In this document: one piece after another, positions 1 through 6,981 of the stretch
Layout of the letters: each line of letters opens with the position of its first letter
Numbering within the stretch: the first letter of the stretch is position 1
NCBI RefSeq assembly: GCF_029690045.1
Contig: NZ_CP121464.1
Coordinates: 4,216,001 to 4,280,000, forward strand
Length of the DNA stretch: 64,000 nt
DNA from: Janthinobacterium rivuli
Lineage (GTDB): Bacteria > Pseudomonadota > Gammaproteobacteria > Burkholderiales > Burkholderiaceae_D
Direction of reading: 5' to 3'
The notes under the pieces: generated by a model
Database searches by the model: none
What the model was told of the DNA's origin: nothing
What the model saw: only the letters and a program-made list of their open reading frames with translations
Position numbers and translations under genes: made by a program

Positions 1-648
1 CTTTTCCTGCCCCTTTTCGGTCGGGTCCTCTTTCACTTCCTTGGCAAAGGTAAAATCGATATCATCCTGCGCCTTCCTGAATCCCAACAAGGCCGTGGTC
101 ATTTTGCCGATGGTGCCGCCGACCTTGCCAAACGCCGTCTCCAGCTTTTCAGCAAACGTCTTGGCAAATTCACCTGCCTCCTTCCACTCCGCCTCGCTAT
201 ATTTGCGCGTGGGCGCCGCTGGCGCCGCTTTTGCCTTGGCATCAGCCGCCTCTTTGCCTGCGGTATCGAGCTTGTCCTGGCGCTGCTCTTCAAATGCAAA
301 CGCGCCATAGTTGGCGCCCGTACTGGCTGTGGCAGAGCTACCTGCGACGCGGAAAGCCGCCAGCCGGGTCTGGGCATTCCCCAGGCCACCGACCAATTTG
401 CTGGCATCGGCAAGCGCTTTCGCCTCGCCGGTATTCAATGCTCCCAAGGCCTTCGAGGCGGCGGCGGCATCGCGTGCCTGCTCCGCCTGGGCGCGCAGCA
501 ACAACGCCGACGATTCCGCCTCCGTATTGACTACCTTCAGGCCATCGGCCGCAGACAGGCTGGCCTCGTTGATTGCTTTCAGCACCGGCACCGTATCCGT
601 TGCCTTCGTCAAATCGATGACAAGTTTTAATTCCGTTATCTCTGGCAT
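1..648 (-). CDS. phage tail tape-measure protein, N-terminal part (runs off the window)
   Basis: An open minus-strand frame starts at ATG 648-646 (MPEITELKLVIDL) and continues without a stop to base 1, giving 216 residues of a longer protein. The visible part is rich in Ala, Lys and Glu and looks helical, as expected for the start of a siphophage tape measure, the ruler that sets tail length and is threaded through the tail tube. Its position directly after the tail chaperone pair and tail tube gene is the canonical lambda order (V-G-GT-H), and this is the main support for the call. The rest of the protein lies outside the window, so transmembrane or lytic domains cannot be checked. Confidence 0.7.
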   Translation of the reverse strand, partial: MPEITELKLVIDLTKATDTVPVLKAINEASLSAADGLKVVNTEAESSALLLRAQAEQARDAAAASKALGALNTGEAKALADASKLVGGLGNAQTRLAAFRVAGSSATASTGANYGAFAFEEQRQDKLDTAGKEAADAKAKAAPAAPTRKYSEAEWKEAGEFAKTFAEKLETAFGKVGGTIGKMTTALLGFRKAQDDIDFTFAKEVKEDPTEKGQEK

Positions 649-659
649 GTTTGGCCCAT

Positions 660-682
660 AAAAAAGGCCGCGCATGGCGGCC
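660..682 (-). terminator. terminator-like hairpin between tail chaperone and tape-measure genes
   Basis: Read on the minus strand, GGCCGC and GCGGCC pair across a 5-base loop and are followed at once by six T. It sits in the 51-base gap between the chaperone stop (700) and the tape-measure start (648), so readthrough or antitermination would be needed to express the tape measure. Confidence 0.55.
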
Positions 683-699
683 GGGTTGGAAAATGCGGG

Positions 700-1487
700 T
701 CAGCCCGCCGCATGCTGGTGCGACAGGAACAGCGCGTCGAGCTGGTCGAGCAACTGGTGCTCGAACGGCTCGATGGCGATGGCGTGGCGCGCCTGCCAGG
801 CGAGGATTTCCGTGCTGGCGATGGGATTGACGGCCATGCCGTTCTGCCGCTTGCGGTTCAATTGCGCGAACCATTCCCACACGTGGGCCAGCTCGAACGG
901 CATGGGCGGCGTCGCCTCTTCGGGTGGCGCGCGGTACAGCGGATGGCGCCGGGCGGCATCGATATGCTCGCCCTTGGCATGGCCATCGGCCGCTCGCGCG
1001 CCGCGCTCGAACTGGTGCCCGGCGTAGCGCAGCAGGCTGGCCCTCAGAGTTTCAAAAAATTCGACTCGTTTTCCAGCGCGGTGGTCACTTTTTCCTGCCA
1101 GGTCGGGTATTTTTCAAAGGCCGCTTCCAGCAGCGCCGGATCGAGCGGCACGGGTGCGCCGTTGCTCGTGAAGCCATACCAGCCCGTGACCACGGACAGT
1201 GCCAGGCGTTTCTGGTTACCGTCAATGGCTTGCACCAGCAGTTCCGCGCCTTCGTCGGTGGAGGCGTCGATGGCCGTCTTGCGACGTGCCGACTTCTTGT
1301 AGCCTTCGGCGCGCACGGCGTTGTTGGCGACGCGGTATTGTTCGCTGTTCTTGCCGACGATGGTCAGGCCGGCCACCGCCTCGCCGTCCGCATCGAAAAT
1401 GACGGGCACGTCGAAGGTGACGGGCGTGGCTGCCGCGTGGATGTTACCGATGTCGAAACCTGCCTGGATTTTTTGTGCGTTGTTCAT
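700..1487 (-). CDS. tail assembly chaperone frameshift fusion (gpGT-like), about 262 aa
   Basis: If ribosomes slip back one base on the heptamer T TTT TTG (1059-1053), the G-like frame continues without a stop through 117 further codons to TGA at 702-700. The extension contains a conserved-looking block from the in-frame Met at 903 (MPFELAHVWEWFAQLN, then NGMAVNPIASTEILAW), which resembles the C-terminal tail chaperone (gpT/gpE-like) domain of siphophages. The 52 codons between the slip site and Met 903 are all open, which would be unexpected if the downstream frame were an independent gene starting at 903. Known biology: lambda G/GT uses the same trick in the same place. Production of the fusion is inferred. 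Confidence 0.65.
1044..1487 (-). CDS. phage tail assembly chaperone (lambda gpG-like), 147 aa
   Basis: Small acidic protein starting MNNAQKIQAGFDIGN, encoded between the tail tube gene and the tape-measure gene, the place of lambda gene G. G-type proteins bind the tape measure and help the tail tube polymerise; they are not part of the finished tail. Identification rests on gene order, size and the slippery heptamer at 1059-1053, four codons before the stop, which joins this frame to the downstream one (see the 700-1487 entry). No strong ribosome-binding site is visible at ATG 1487. Confidence 0.65.
   Translation of the reverse strand: MNNAQKIQAGFDIGNIHAAATPVTFDVPVIFDADGEAVAGLTIVGKNSEQYRVANNAVRAEGYKKSARRKTAIDASTDEGAELLVQAIDGNQKRLALSVVTGWYGFTSNGAPVPLDPALLEAAFEKYPTWQEKVTTALENESNFLKL
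1053..1059 (-). promoter_or_regulatory. programmed -1 ribosomal frameshift site, T TTT TTG
   Basis: The codons AAT TTT TTG AAA CTC TGA at the end of the G-like frame contain a canonical X XXY YYZ heptamer (U UUU UUG). The -1 frame beyond it runs into the downstream chaperone domain. Position, phase and gene context all fit tail-chaperone frameshifting. Confidence 0.7.
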
Positions 1488-1516
1488 GTGTGATGCTTTC
1501 TGGATGAAGTAAAAGT

Positions 1517-1540
1517 AAAAAGGCCGCCATCGCGGCGGCC
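1517..1540 (-). terminator. terminator-like hairpin between tail tube and chaperone genes
   Basis: On the minus strand GGCCGCC and GGCGGCC pair over 7 bases with a 5-base loop and are followed by five T. It lies in the 73-base gap between the tail tube stop (1561) and the chaperone start (1487). Confidence 0.6.
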
Positions 1541-1560
1541 CCTATGCAGACGCTAGCCGC

Positions 1561-2766
1561 TTACAGCGCGCTATCCTGAATGGTCAGGGTGGTCGCTTCG
1601 TGCTGCGCGTCGGCGCCCTTGTAGCGCAGGACGTCGAAGGCGCAAGTGACGATCTTGTTTTTCTCGCCGTCGTCGATCTTGGCCGAGGTGATCTTGATGC
1701 GGCCCATGGCCAGCGCCAGCACGTCCGCGGTCGGCGCCGTGCCCGACGCCATGGCGTAGGCCAGCGGGATTTCCGTCTCGGACTTGAAGTAGTCGAGGTA
1801 GGTGGCATCCTGCAGCAGCACCGTGAACTGGCCCGAGCCCATCACCTTGCCGCGCGAGGCGGCCGTGGCGTACTTCGAGCCGATCACCGGGTCGACCTTG
1901 ACCTGGCCTTCGAGCGAGACGGACATGCCGGTGCAAATCTGCGACGGGATGCCGTTCACCGACAGCATCGCCGTGGCGCCCGAGAATTTGCCTGTGCCCG
2001 GTGCAGCCAGGGGAGCGGCGAAATGCGGCGCGGCCGTGGTCGGGCCTTCCGACTTGCCCATCAGGGTGAAGTCCAGGCTGGTGATGCCGTTCGGCTGCAC
2101 GGCGATATCCATCTTGCTGACCAATTGATCGACGAAGCTGCGGTGCACGCCGATCTTCGGGTCCTGCACTTCGGCCGTGAACCAGTCGGTGGTATGACCG
2201 GTCAACGGGGTGAAACTGCGCTTGCCGACCGCCGCCACGCCGACCGAATCGCCGGCCGCCTTGACGATCATGGCCGAACCGTCCATGAACTGGCCATTCA
2301 GGTTGGTGGCCGTGACCGACGTGACGAAGAAGTTCTTCGCGTTGTTGGCGGCGGCCGGCGCCGTCATGCCGGTGATGCGCACGACGCTGCCGGCACGGAA
2401 ACCTTCCGCCAGCCAGGAACCGGCACTGCGCGTCAGGCCGGAGGCGGCAGCGGCGATGGTGGTTTGCGCGGCAGCCACGCCGCCCGCCGTGAAGTCGCGG
2501 CGCAGCAGCGCAGCCATCAGCGGCGCATACGTGCCGCACGCCGCTTCGGCCTTGATGGCGCCCGTGGTACGGAAGTTGCCCAGGCGGGTATCGCCCTGCT
2601 GCTGGCTGGCGTCGATTTCGGCGCTCGCGTATTTGTCCGCTTCCGTGTCGAAGGTGGCCGTGACGCGGGGATAAATCTGGCCGCCGCCGGCGGCAGCCTT
2701 GCTGCCTTCGGCGCTTTGTTTGCTGATAACGATCACGCTGTCGATGCCGTTTGCTGTCGATGCCAT
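1561..2766 (-). CDS. phage major tail tube protein, 401 aa
   Basis: Starts MASTANGIDSVIVISKQ at 2766 and ends IQDSAL. The N-terminal start with an early beta-strand, the Gly/Ala/Thr-rich body and the C-terminal section (KITSAKIDDGEKNKIVTCAFDVLRY) fit a long siphophage tail tube subunit, which stacks in rings to form the non-contractile tail. The next genes are the chaperone pair and tape measure, in lambda order. The frame is open upstream to 2904, but that part crosses the hairpin at 2790-2814. A modest AAAGG lies 10 bases before ATG 2766, so 2766 is preferred. No connector, neck, capsid, portal or terminase gene lies upstream; the next gene is a regulator. Confidence 0.7.
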   Translation of the reverse strand: MASTANGIDSVIVISKQSAEGSKAAAGGGQIYPRVTATFDTEADKYASAEIDASQQQGDTRLGNFRTTGAIKAEAACGTYAPLMAALLRRDFTAGGVAAAQTTIAAAASGLTRSAGSWLAEGFRAGSVVRITGMTAPAAANNAKNFFVTSVTATNLNGQFMDGSAMIVKAAGDSVGVAAVGKRSFTPLTGHTTDWFTAEVQDPKIGVHRSFVDQLVSKMDIAVQPNGITSLDFTLMGKSEGPTTAAPHFAAPLAAPGTGKFSGATAMLSVNGIPSQICTGMSVSLEGQVKVDPVIGSKYATAASRGKVMGSGQFTVLLQDATYLDYFKSETEIPLAYAMASGTAPTADVLALAMGRIKITSAKIDDGEKNKIVTCAFDVLRYKGADAQHEATTLTIQDSAL

Positions 2767-2789
2767 AGTTGTAAAACCTTTCGTGGGAT

Positions 2790-2814
2790 AAAAAAAGACC
2801 GCCAGCGGCGGTCT
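2790..2814 (-). terminator. terminator-like hairpin upstream of the tail tube gene
   Basis: On the minus strand AGACCGCC and GGCGGTCT form an 8-base perfect stem with a 3-base loop, followed by a run of T. It ends 24 bases before the tail tube start. Confidence 0.65.
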
Positions 2815-2849
2815 TGGGGAAGGAACTGCGAATAATCGGGAAGACATAT

Positions 2850-2880
2850 GAAAAACCCGCACGCGGCGAGGCGGCGGGCT
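2850..2880 (-). terminator. second terminator-like hairpin upstream of the tail tube gene
   Basis: On the minus strand AGCCCGC pairs with GCGGGTT (one G-T pair) across a 13-base loop, followed by T residues. Weaker than its neighbour at 2790-2814. Confidence 0.35.
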
Positions 2881-3107
2881 GGCGTCCGGATGGCGCGAGG
2901 CCATGCCGGATGGATAGTGGGCGAAGGGGCCATGAAGGCCGTTCTCTGCGCTGAGTTCCCCTATCGGTGTCGCGCCGAAAGCGCGTCTATTACGAGTGGA
3001 GAAGCATGTGGTGTACTGCGGTATTGGCTATGTTGCTGTTGCTGCGTGATCGAGACTCTATTGTAGGGGCGTTTTTTTTCAGTGCCGGGCATATTGCAAA
3101 ATTTTTG

Positions 3108-3650
3108 TCAGTGACCGAGGCGGCGCATGGCGCGGGCGCTGTGCGACTGGAAGATGCCTTCCAGTTCGCTGACCATGTCCTTGATGCGTTCGAGCTCGAA
3201 GCCGCCGGAACAGCTGATGGCCGCTTCGCCGCCACCGTGGCACGCCTTGCAAACGACAGGCGCGCCGGCCTGCATGGCGGCGACGACGCCCGTGCCGTGG
3301 CAGACCTTGCATTTGCTGTCGAGCCAATGCGCAAGCGACGCTTCGGCCACGCGGCGGTACAAGGTATTGGCGGCCTGCGCATCCCAGGCCGTGTTCGCCT
3401 TGACCCAGCGCCGCGCGCGGCCCTTCTGCGTCACGGCCGCCGTCCAGGCGCGCAGCAGCTGCGCCAGGTTGCCCGCATTGCCTTCAAACAGGCGGCTGAT
3501 GGTGCCGTCCGCATATTTGACGCGGCACAGCAAGGCGCCCATGTCGCCGGCCAGCGCGGCGGCGGCGATGACATCCAGGTCGTGGTGGACGGCATCGTCG
3601 CGCAGGTTCTGCGACGACAGCGATGCGATGAATTTTTCTGCGAATCCCAT
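3108..3650 (-). CDS. phage antitermination Q-like regulator with DnaJ-type zinc finger, 180 aa
   Basis: Residues about 113-143 hold two C-x2-C-H-G-x-G knuckles (CKVCHGTG and CKACHGGG), the DnaJ-like zinc-binding pattern found in late antiterminators of the Q type in several lambdoid phages. The remainder is helical with no other recognisable domain. ATG 3650 has an excellent ribosome-binding site (AGGAG, 5 bases away). The stop is followed by the late gene-free stretch and the tail genes, the position expected for Q, which modifies RNA polymerase so that it reads through terminators. The terminator-like hairpins between the downstream tail genes fit this role. Function is inferred from motif and context. 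Confidence 0.55.
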   Translation of the reverse strand: MGFAEKFIASLSSQNLRDDAVHHDLDVIAAAALAGDMGALLCRVKYADGTISRLFEGNAGNLAQLLRAWTAAVTQKGRARRWVKANTAWDAQAANTLYRRVAEASLAHWLDSKCKVCHGTGVVAAMQAGAPVVCKACHGGGEAAISCSGGFELERIKDMVSELEGIFQSHSARAMRRLGH

Positions 3651-3668
3651 GATATCTCCTCGTTGATA

Positions 3669-4085
3669 CTAATCGTTATTCTGGGCCGGGCCAAACAGGG
3701 CCGCCACCAGCGGATCGCGGCTGGCCATGCCGGGTGCCCAGCTGGCCGTGCGGCGCACTTGCGGCGGCAGCTCGGCCCAGCCATCGACCTCGTCGTCCTG
3801 CTCGCCCAGCGCATACAGGGCGGGCCGCTGGCGTCCCGGCTCCGTGCAATGCCGCTGCGCCAGATGGATCTGCCCCATGCCGCACATGTGGCGCAAATAG
3901 CGGCTCATGGTGCCCGCATCGAGTCCCAGCAAGGCGGACAACTGCGCCGCGCTGGCCTGGCCCTGCTCGCGGATGTACTGCGCGATGCGGGCGATGTGCA
4001 GCTGCGACTTCTTGCTGCGTCCCTGTAACTGGCGCCCCTGCCGTGGCGCCGCCCTGCTTTCAACCAACTGACTGCTGTTCAACAT
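3669..4085 (-). CDS. winged-helix DNA-binding protein of the phage regulatory region, 138 aa
   Basis: Starts MLNSSQLVESRAAPRQGRQL at 4085, preceded by GGGAGGT 7 bases upstream. Residues about 27-75 (IARIAQYIREQGQASAAQLSALLGLDAGTMSRYLRHM) read as a helix-turn-helix of the winged-helix kind. The C-terminal part is Pro/Gly-rich without motifs. It is transcribed away from the repressor gene and lies 18 bases upstream of the Q-like gene, so the two probably form an early operon controlled by the operators at 4156-4211. The role could be activator of the tail genes (as PrtN is in pyocin loci) or a Cro/CII-type protein; sequence alone does not decide. Confidence 0.55.
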   Translation of the reverse strand: MLNSSQLVESRAAPRQGRQLQGRSKKSQLHIARIAQYIREQGQASAAQLSALLGLDAGTMSRYLRHMCGMGQIHLAQRHCTEPGRQRPALYALGEQDDEVDGWAELPPQVRRTASWAPGMASRDPLVAALFGPAQNND

Positions 4086-4191
4086 CTGCCTGACCTCCCG
4101 TGGTGCCGCCAACCGGCAGACGCTGTAGTGCGTTTGCGACAGGCAACGAGTGGACTTTATCAATCGCTAATGTTAAAGTCAAGCATTTGGT

Positions 4192-4211
4192 AATTTATCA
4201 AACGGTAAATT
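4192..4211. promoter_or_regulatory. candidate repressor operator, AATTTATC-N4-GGTAAATT
   Basis: Imperfect palindrome (7 of 8 half-site bases match) between the divergent regulator genes, 23 bases before the repressor start. A half-site match (TTTATC-AATC) lies 36 bases upstream at 4156-4165, and the same TTTATC-N4-GATAAA core recurs, perfectly, at 4957-4972. Recurrence of the core at both ends of the repressor gene suggests it is the recognition sequence. Confidence 0.5.
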
Positions 4212-4234
4212 TCAGGTTTAATGTGGAGATGAAT

Positions 4235-4948
4235 ATGTATCAATACAGACGCGATCGCCTGCTGGCCCTGATCCGCGAGCATTACGACAACACGCGCAAG
4301 AAAATTTCCGACGTCAGCGGCTGGAGCGAGGCGCGCATCTCGCAAATCCTCTCGCCCAGCTACCGCGAGGGCCGTGCCTTCAGCGAAAAGATCGCGCGCA
4401 AGCTGGAAGCGGACCTGCAGCTCGATAGCATGTACTTCGACCAGGGCGCGGCGCCCGACCAGACGGCCATGGCCGCGCGCGCGCTGGCCGGCGCGCAGGC
4501 CGTGGTCGTGGAAGATGGCGAGGACGAACGTTTTTACCCGATCCGCAAGGTCAAATTGCGCCTGTCGGCGGGCATCACGGGCTTTGCCATCGAACCGGAA
4601 ACGCACGACGGCAGCACCATCAGCGTGCCGCGCAGCTGGGTCGAGCGCAATGGCTACCACCCTGAAAAACTGGTGGCGATCAAGGTCAAGGGCGAGAGCA
4701 TGGAGCCGGCCCTGTACGAGGACGACGTGGTGATCATCAATACGGCCGACAGCCGGCCGGCCGATGGCGTGGTATTCGCGATCAACTATGAAGGCGAACC
4801 GGTGGTCAAGCGCATGGCGCGCGATATCGGCGAATGGTGGCTGACGTCGGACAACCCGGACCAGCGTAAATACCACCGCAAACTGTGCCGCGGCAATGAA
4901 TGCCTGATCGTGGGCAGGGTCGTGCGCAAGGAAAGCGACCGCATTTGA
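4235..4948 (+). CDS. CI/PrtR-like phage repressor with S24 (LexA-type) autoprotease domain, 237 aa
   Basis: N-terminal residues about 1-65 form a helix-turn-helix domain (KKISDVSGWSEARISQIL). The C-terminal half is an S24 peptidase: SAG near residue 110, the catalytic Ser in GESMEPALYEDD, and the Lys partner in GEPVVKR. Such repressors are cleaved when RecA is activated by DNA damage and then release the phage or tailocin genes. ATG 4235 is chosen because GGAG lies 6 bases upstream; ATG 4229 is in frame but overlaps that site, and the track-length extension to 4100 would cross the operators. Divergent from the winged-helix gene and convergent with chromosomal prpE, only 44 bases away. No integrase or attachment site separates them. 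Confidence 0.8.
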   Translation: MYQYRRDRLLALIREHYDNTRKKISDVSGWSEARISQILSPSYREGRAFSEKIARKLEADLQLDSMYFDQGAAPDQTAMAARALAGAQAVVVEDGEDERFYPIRKVKLRLSAGITGFAIEPETHDGSTISVPRSWVERNGYHPEKLVAIKVKGESMEPALYEDDVVIINTADSRPADGVVFAINYEGEPVVKRMARDIGEWWLTSDNPDQRKYHRKLCRGNECLIVGRVVRKESDRI

Positions 4949-4982
4949 GCGCGAAGTTTATCGATTGATAAACTTCGCGCTC
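4947..4982. other. perfect 16-base inverted repeat with operator-like core
   Basis: GAGCGCGAAGTTTATC and its exact complement flank the loop GATT. The repeat begins inside the repressor stop codon and ends 11 bases before the prpE stop codon. It can act as a bidirectional terminator, although it lacks a T-tract. Its centre TTTATC-GATT-GATAAA also matches the candidate operator of the repressor. Confidence 0.6.
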
Positions 4983-4992
4983 ATCATGGCGC

Positions 4993-6879
4993 TTATGCCA
5001 GCGCTGCCTGGATCTGCTGCAGCGCGGCCGGATCATCCATCGACGTCAGGTCGCCCGGACTGCGCCCTTCGCAGATGGCCTGGATCGAACGGCGCAGCAG
5101 CTTGCCCGACCGCGTTTTCGGCAGCTGCGCCACGAACAGCACGCGCGCGGGCCGCGCCACGGCGCCCAGCTGGCGGTCGACCACGGCCATCACTTCGCGC
5201 TCCAGCACCGCTTTCGCTTCAACGCTGTCGAAACCCTGCGGATCCTTCAGGATCACGAACGCCATCGCCACCTGGCCTTTGAGCTTGTCCTCCACGCCTA
5301 CCACCGCCACTTCCGACACGTTCGGATGGCTGGTGATGCTTTCCTCGATTTCGCGCGTGCCCAGGCGGTGGCCGGCCACGTTGATCACGTCATCGGTGCG
5401 GCCCAGAATAAAGTAATAGCCATCCGCATCGCGCAGGCCCCAGTCGAAGGTGGAATACACTTGCCGGCCGCTGAAGGTGGACCAATAGGTGTCGACGAAA
5501 CGCGCATCGTCGCCGTACACCGTCTGCATGCAGCCGGGCGGCAGCGGGCCTTCCAGCACCAGCACGCCCTTCTCGTTCGCGCCGCACTCCTCGCCCGTCG
5601 CTTCATTGAGCAGCCTGACCTGGTAGCCGTACATGGCCAGGCCGGGGCTGCCCAGGCGCGTCGGCGTGTCGGCCACGCCTTTCGCCACCGAGAGAATCGG
5701 CCAGCCCGTCTCCGTCTGCCAGTAGTTGTCGATGATGTCCACTTTCAGTTCGTCGGCGATCCATTGCGAGGTGGTTTCATCGAGCGGCTCGCCCGCCAGG
5801 TACAGCGCCTTCAATGACGACAGGTCGTATTTGCGCATCAGTTCCACCGGGTGCTTGCGCAGCACGCGGATGGCAGTCGGCGCCGAGAACATGCGCGTGA
5901 CCTTGTATTTCTCGACGATGCTCCACCAGATGCCAGCATCGGGACAGGTGGGCAAACCCTCGTACAGGATGGTGGCCATGCCGGCGATCAGCGGTCCGTA
6001 CACGATGTAGGAATGGCCCACCACCCAGCCGATATCCGAGGTGGCGAAGAAGGTTTCGCCGGGCTTGCCGCAGAAGTTGTACTGCATCGACGACGCCAGC
6101 GCCACCGCGTAGCCGCCCACGTCGCGCTGCACGCCCTTCGGTTTGCCCGTCGTGCCCGAGGTGTACAGCACGTACGACGGTTCATTCGATTCGAGCCAGG
6201 TGACGGGTACCCGCGCATCCAGATGCCGCTCGCGCAGTGTCGCGTAATCGACGTCACGGCCCGGCGTCAGTTCCATCGGCACCAGGTGGCGGTCGACCAG
6301 CAGCACCTGCCGCGGCTTGTGCGCGGCGATGCGGATGGCTTCGTCGAGCAGCGGCTTGTAGGCAATCGCCTTGCCATTGCGCGAACCGGCATCGGCGGAA
6401 AACACCAGCTTGGGCTGCGCATCGTCGATGCGGCTGGCCAGGCTGTTGGCGGCAAAGCCGCCGAACACCACGGAATGCACGGCGCCGATGCGGGCGCAAG
6501 CGAGCATGGCGAACGCCGCCTCGGCGATCATCGGCATGTAGATCAGGACGCGGTCGCCCTTGACCACGCCCAGCGACAGCAACATGGCGGCACAGCGCTC
6601 CACTTCTCGCTGCAGTTCGCGAAAGCTGTAGATGCGCTCCGTGTTCGTTTCGGTGGAAATGGCGATCAGCGCGGCGGCATCGCCCTGGCTGTCCACCCAG
6701 CGGTCAACGGCGTTGTGGCACAAATTGGTGGTGCCGCCGACGAACCATTTGGCGAACGGCGGCCGCGAATAATCAAGCACTTGCGAAAACGGGGTGTTCC
6801 AGTCGATCTTGTCCGCTTCCTCGCGCCAGAAAGCCTCTGGCGTGTCGATCGAGCGTTGATAAAATGCTGCGAAATTCAT
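4993..6879 (-). CDS. prpE: propionyl-CoA synthetase PrpE, 628 aa
   Basis: AMP-forming acyl-CoA synthetase that activates propionate to propionyl-CoA, the entry step of the methylcitrate cycle. The ATP-binding signature YTSGTTGKPKG is near residue 245, and the C-terminal catalytic lysine lies in the motif KTRSGKLLRR. The N-terminus (MNFAAFYQRSIDTPEAFW) and length match PrpE rather than acetyl-CoA synthetase. ATG 6879 is preceded by GGAGGAG. It lies in the same direction as prpBC-acnD-prpF but is separated from prpF by the acyltransferase pair 6982-9778, a 102-base gap before it. Assignment to propionate follows from sequence style plus the neighbouring methylcitrate genes. Confidence 0.9.
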   Translation of the reverse strand: MNFAAFYQRSIDTPEAFWREEADKIDWNTPFSQVLDYSRPPFAKWFVGGTTNLCHNAVDRWVDSQGDAAALIAISTETNTERIYSFRELQREVERCAAMLLSLGVVKGDRVLIYMPMIAEAAFAMLACARIGAVHSVVFGGFAANSLASRIDDAQPKLVFSADAGSRNGKAIAYKPLLDEAIRIAAHKPRQVLLVDRHLVPMELTPGRDVDYATLRERHLDARVPVTWLESNEPSYVLYTSGTTGKPKGVQRDVGGYAVALASSMQYNFCGKPGETFFATSDIGWVVGHSYIVYGPLIAGMATILYEGLPTCPDAGIWWSIVEKYKVTRMFSAPTAIRVLRKHPVELMRKYDLSSLKALYLAGEPLDETTSQWIADELKVDIIDNYWQTETGWPILSVAKGVADTPTRLGSPGLAMYGYQVRLLNEATGEECGANEKGVLVLEGPLPPGCMQTVYGDDARFVDTYWSTFSGRQVYSTFDWGLRDADGYYFILGRTDDVINVAGHRLGTREIEESITSHPNVSEVAVVGVEDKLKGQVAMAFVILKDPQGFDSVEAKAVLEREVMAVVDRQLGAVARPARVLFVAQLPKTRSGKLLRRSIQAICEGRSPGDLTSMDDPAALQQIQAALA

Positions 6880-6981
6880 GTCTCCTCCGGTATGCGTGCA
6901 ATCTGGTATCGGGCTTGGGCGAACTGGCCTGGCCTCCTTATGTTTACTATTTGTGTAGCATCTACCTGGGTCTTTCTTCCT

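Larger units (their letters stand above)
2767..3107. other. gene-free stretch between tail tube and Q-like gene, with two terminator-like hairpins
   Basis: No convincing gene on either strand. Two minus-strand hairpins with T-tracts lie at 2790-2814 and 2850-2880. A possible minus-strand -10 (TACAAT, complement of 3060-3065) lies near 3060 without a clear -35, so a promoter for the tail genes may be here. This is where a complete phage would carry lysis, packaging and head genes. Confidence 0.5.
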
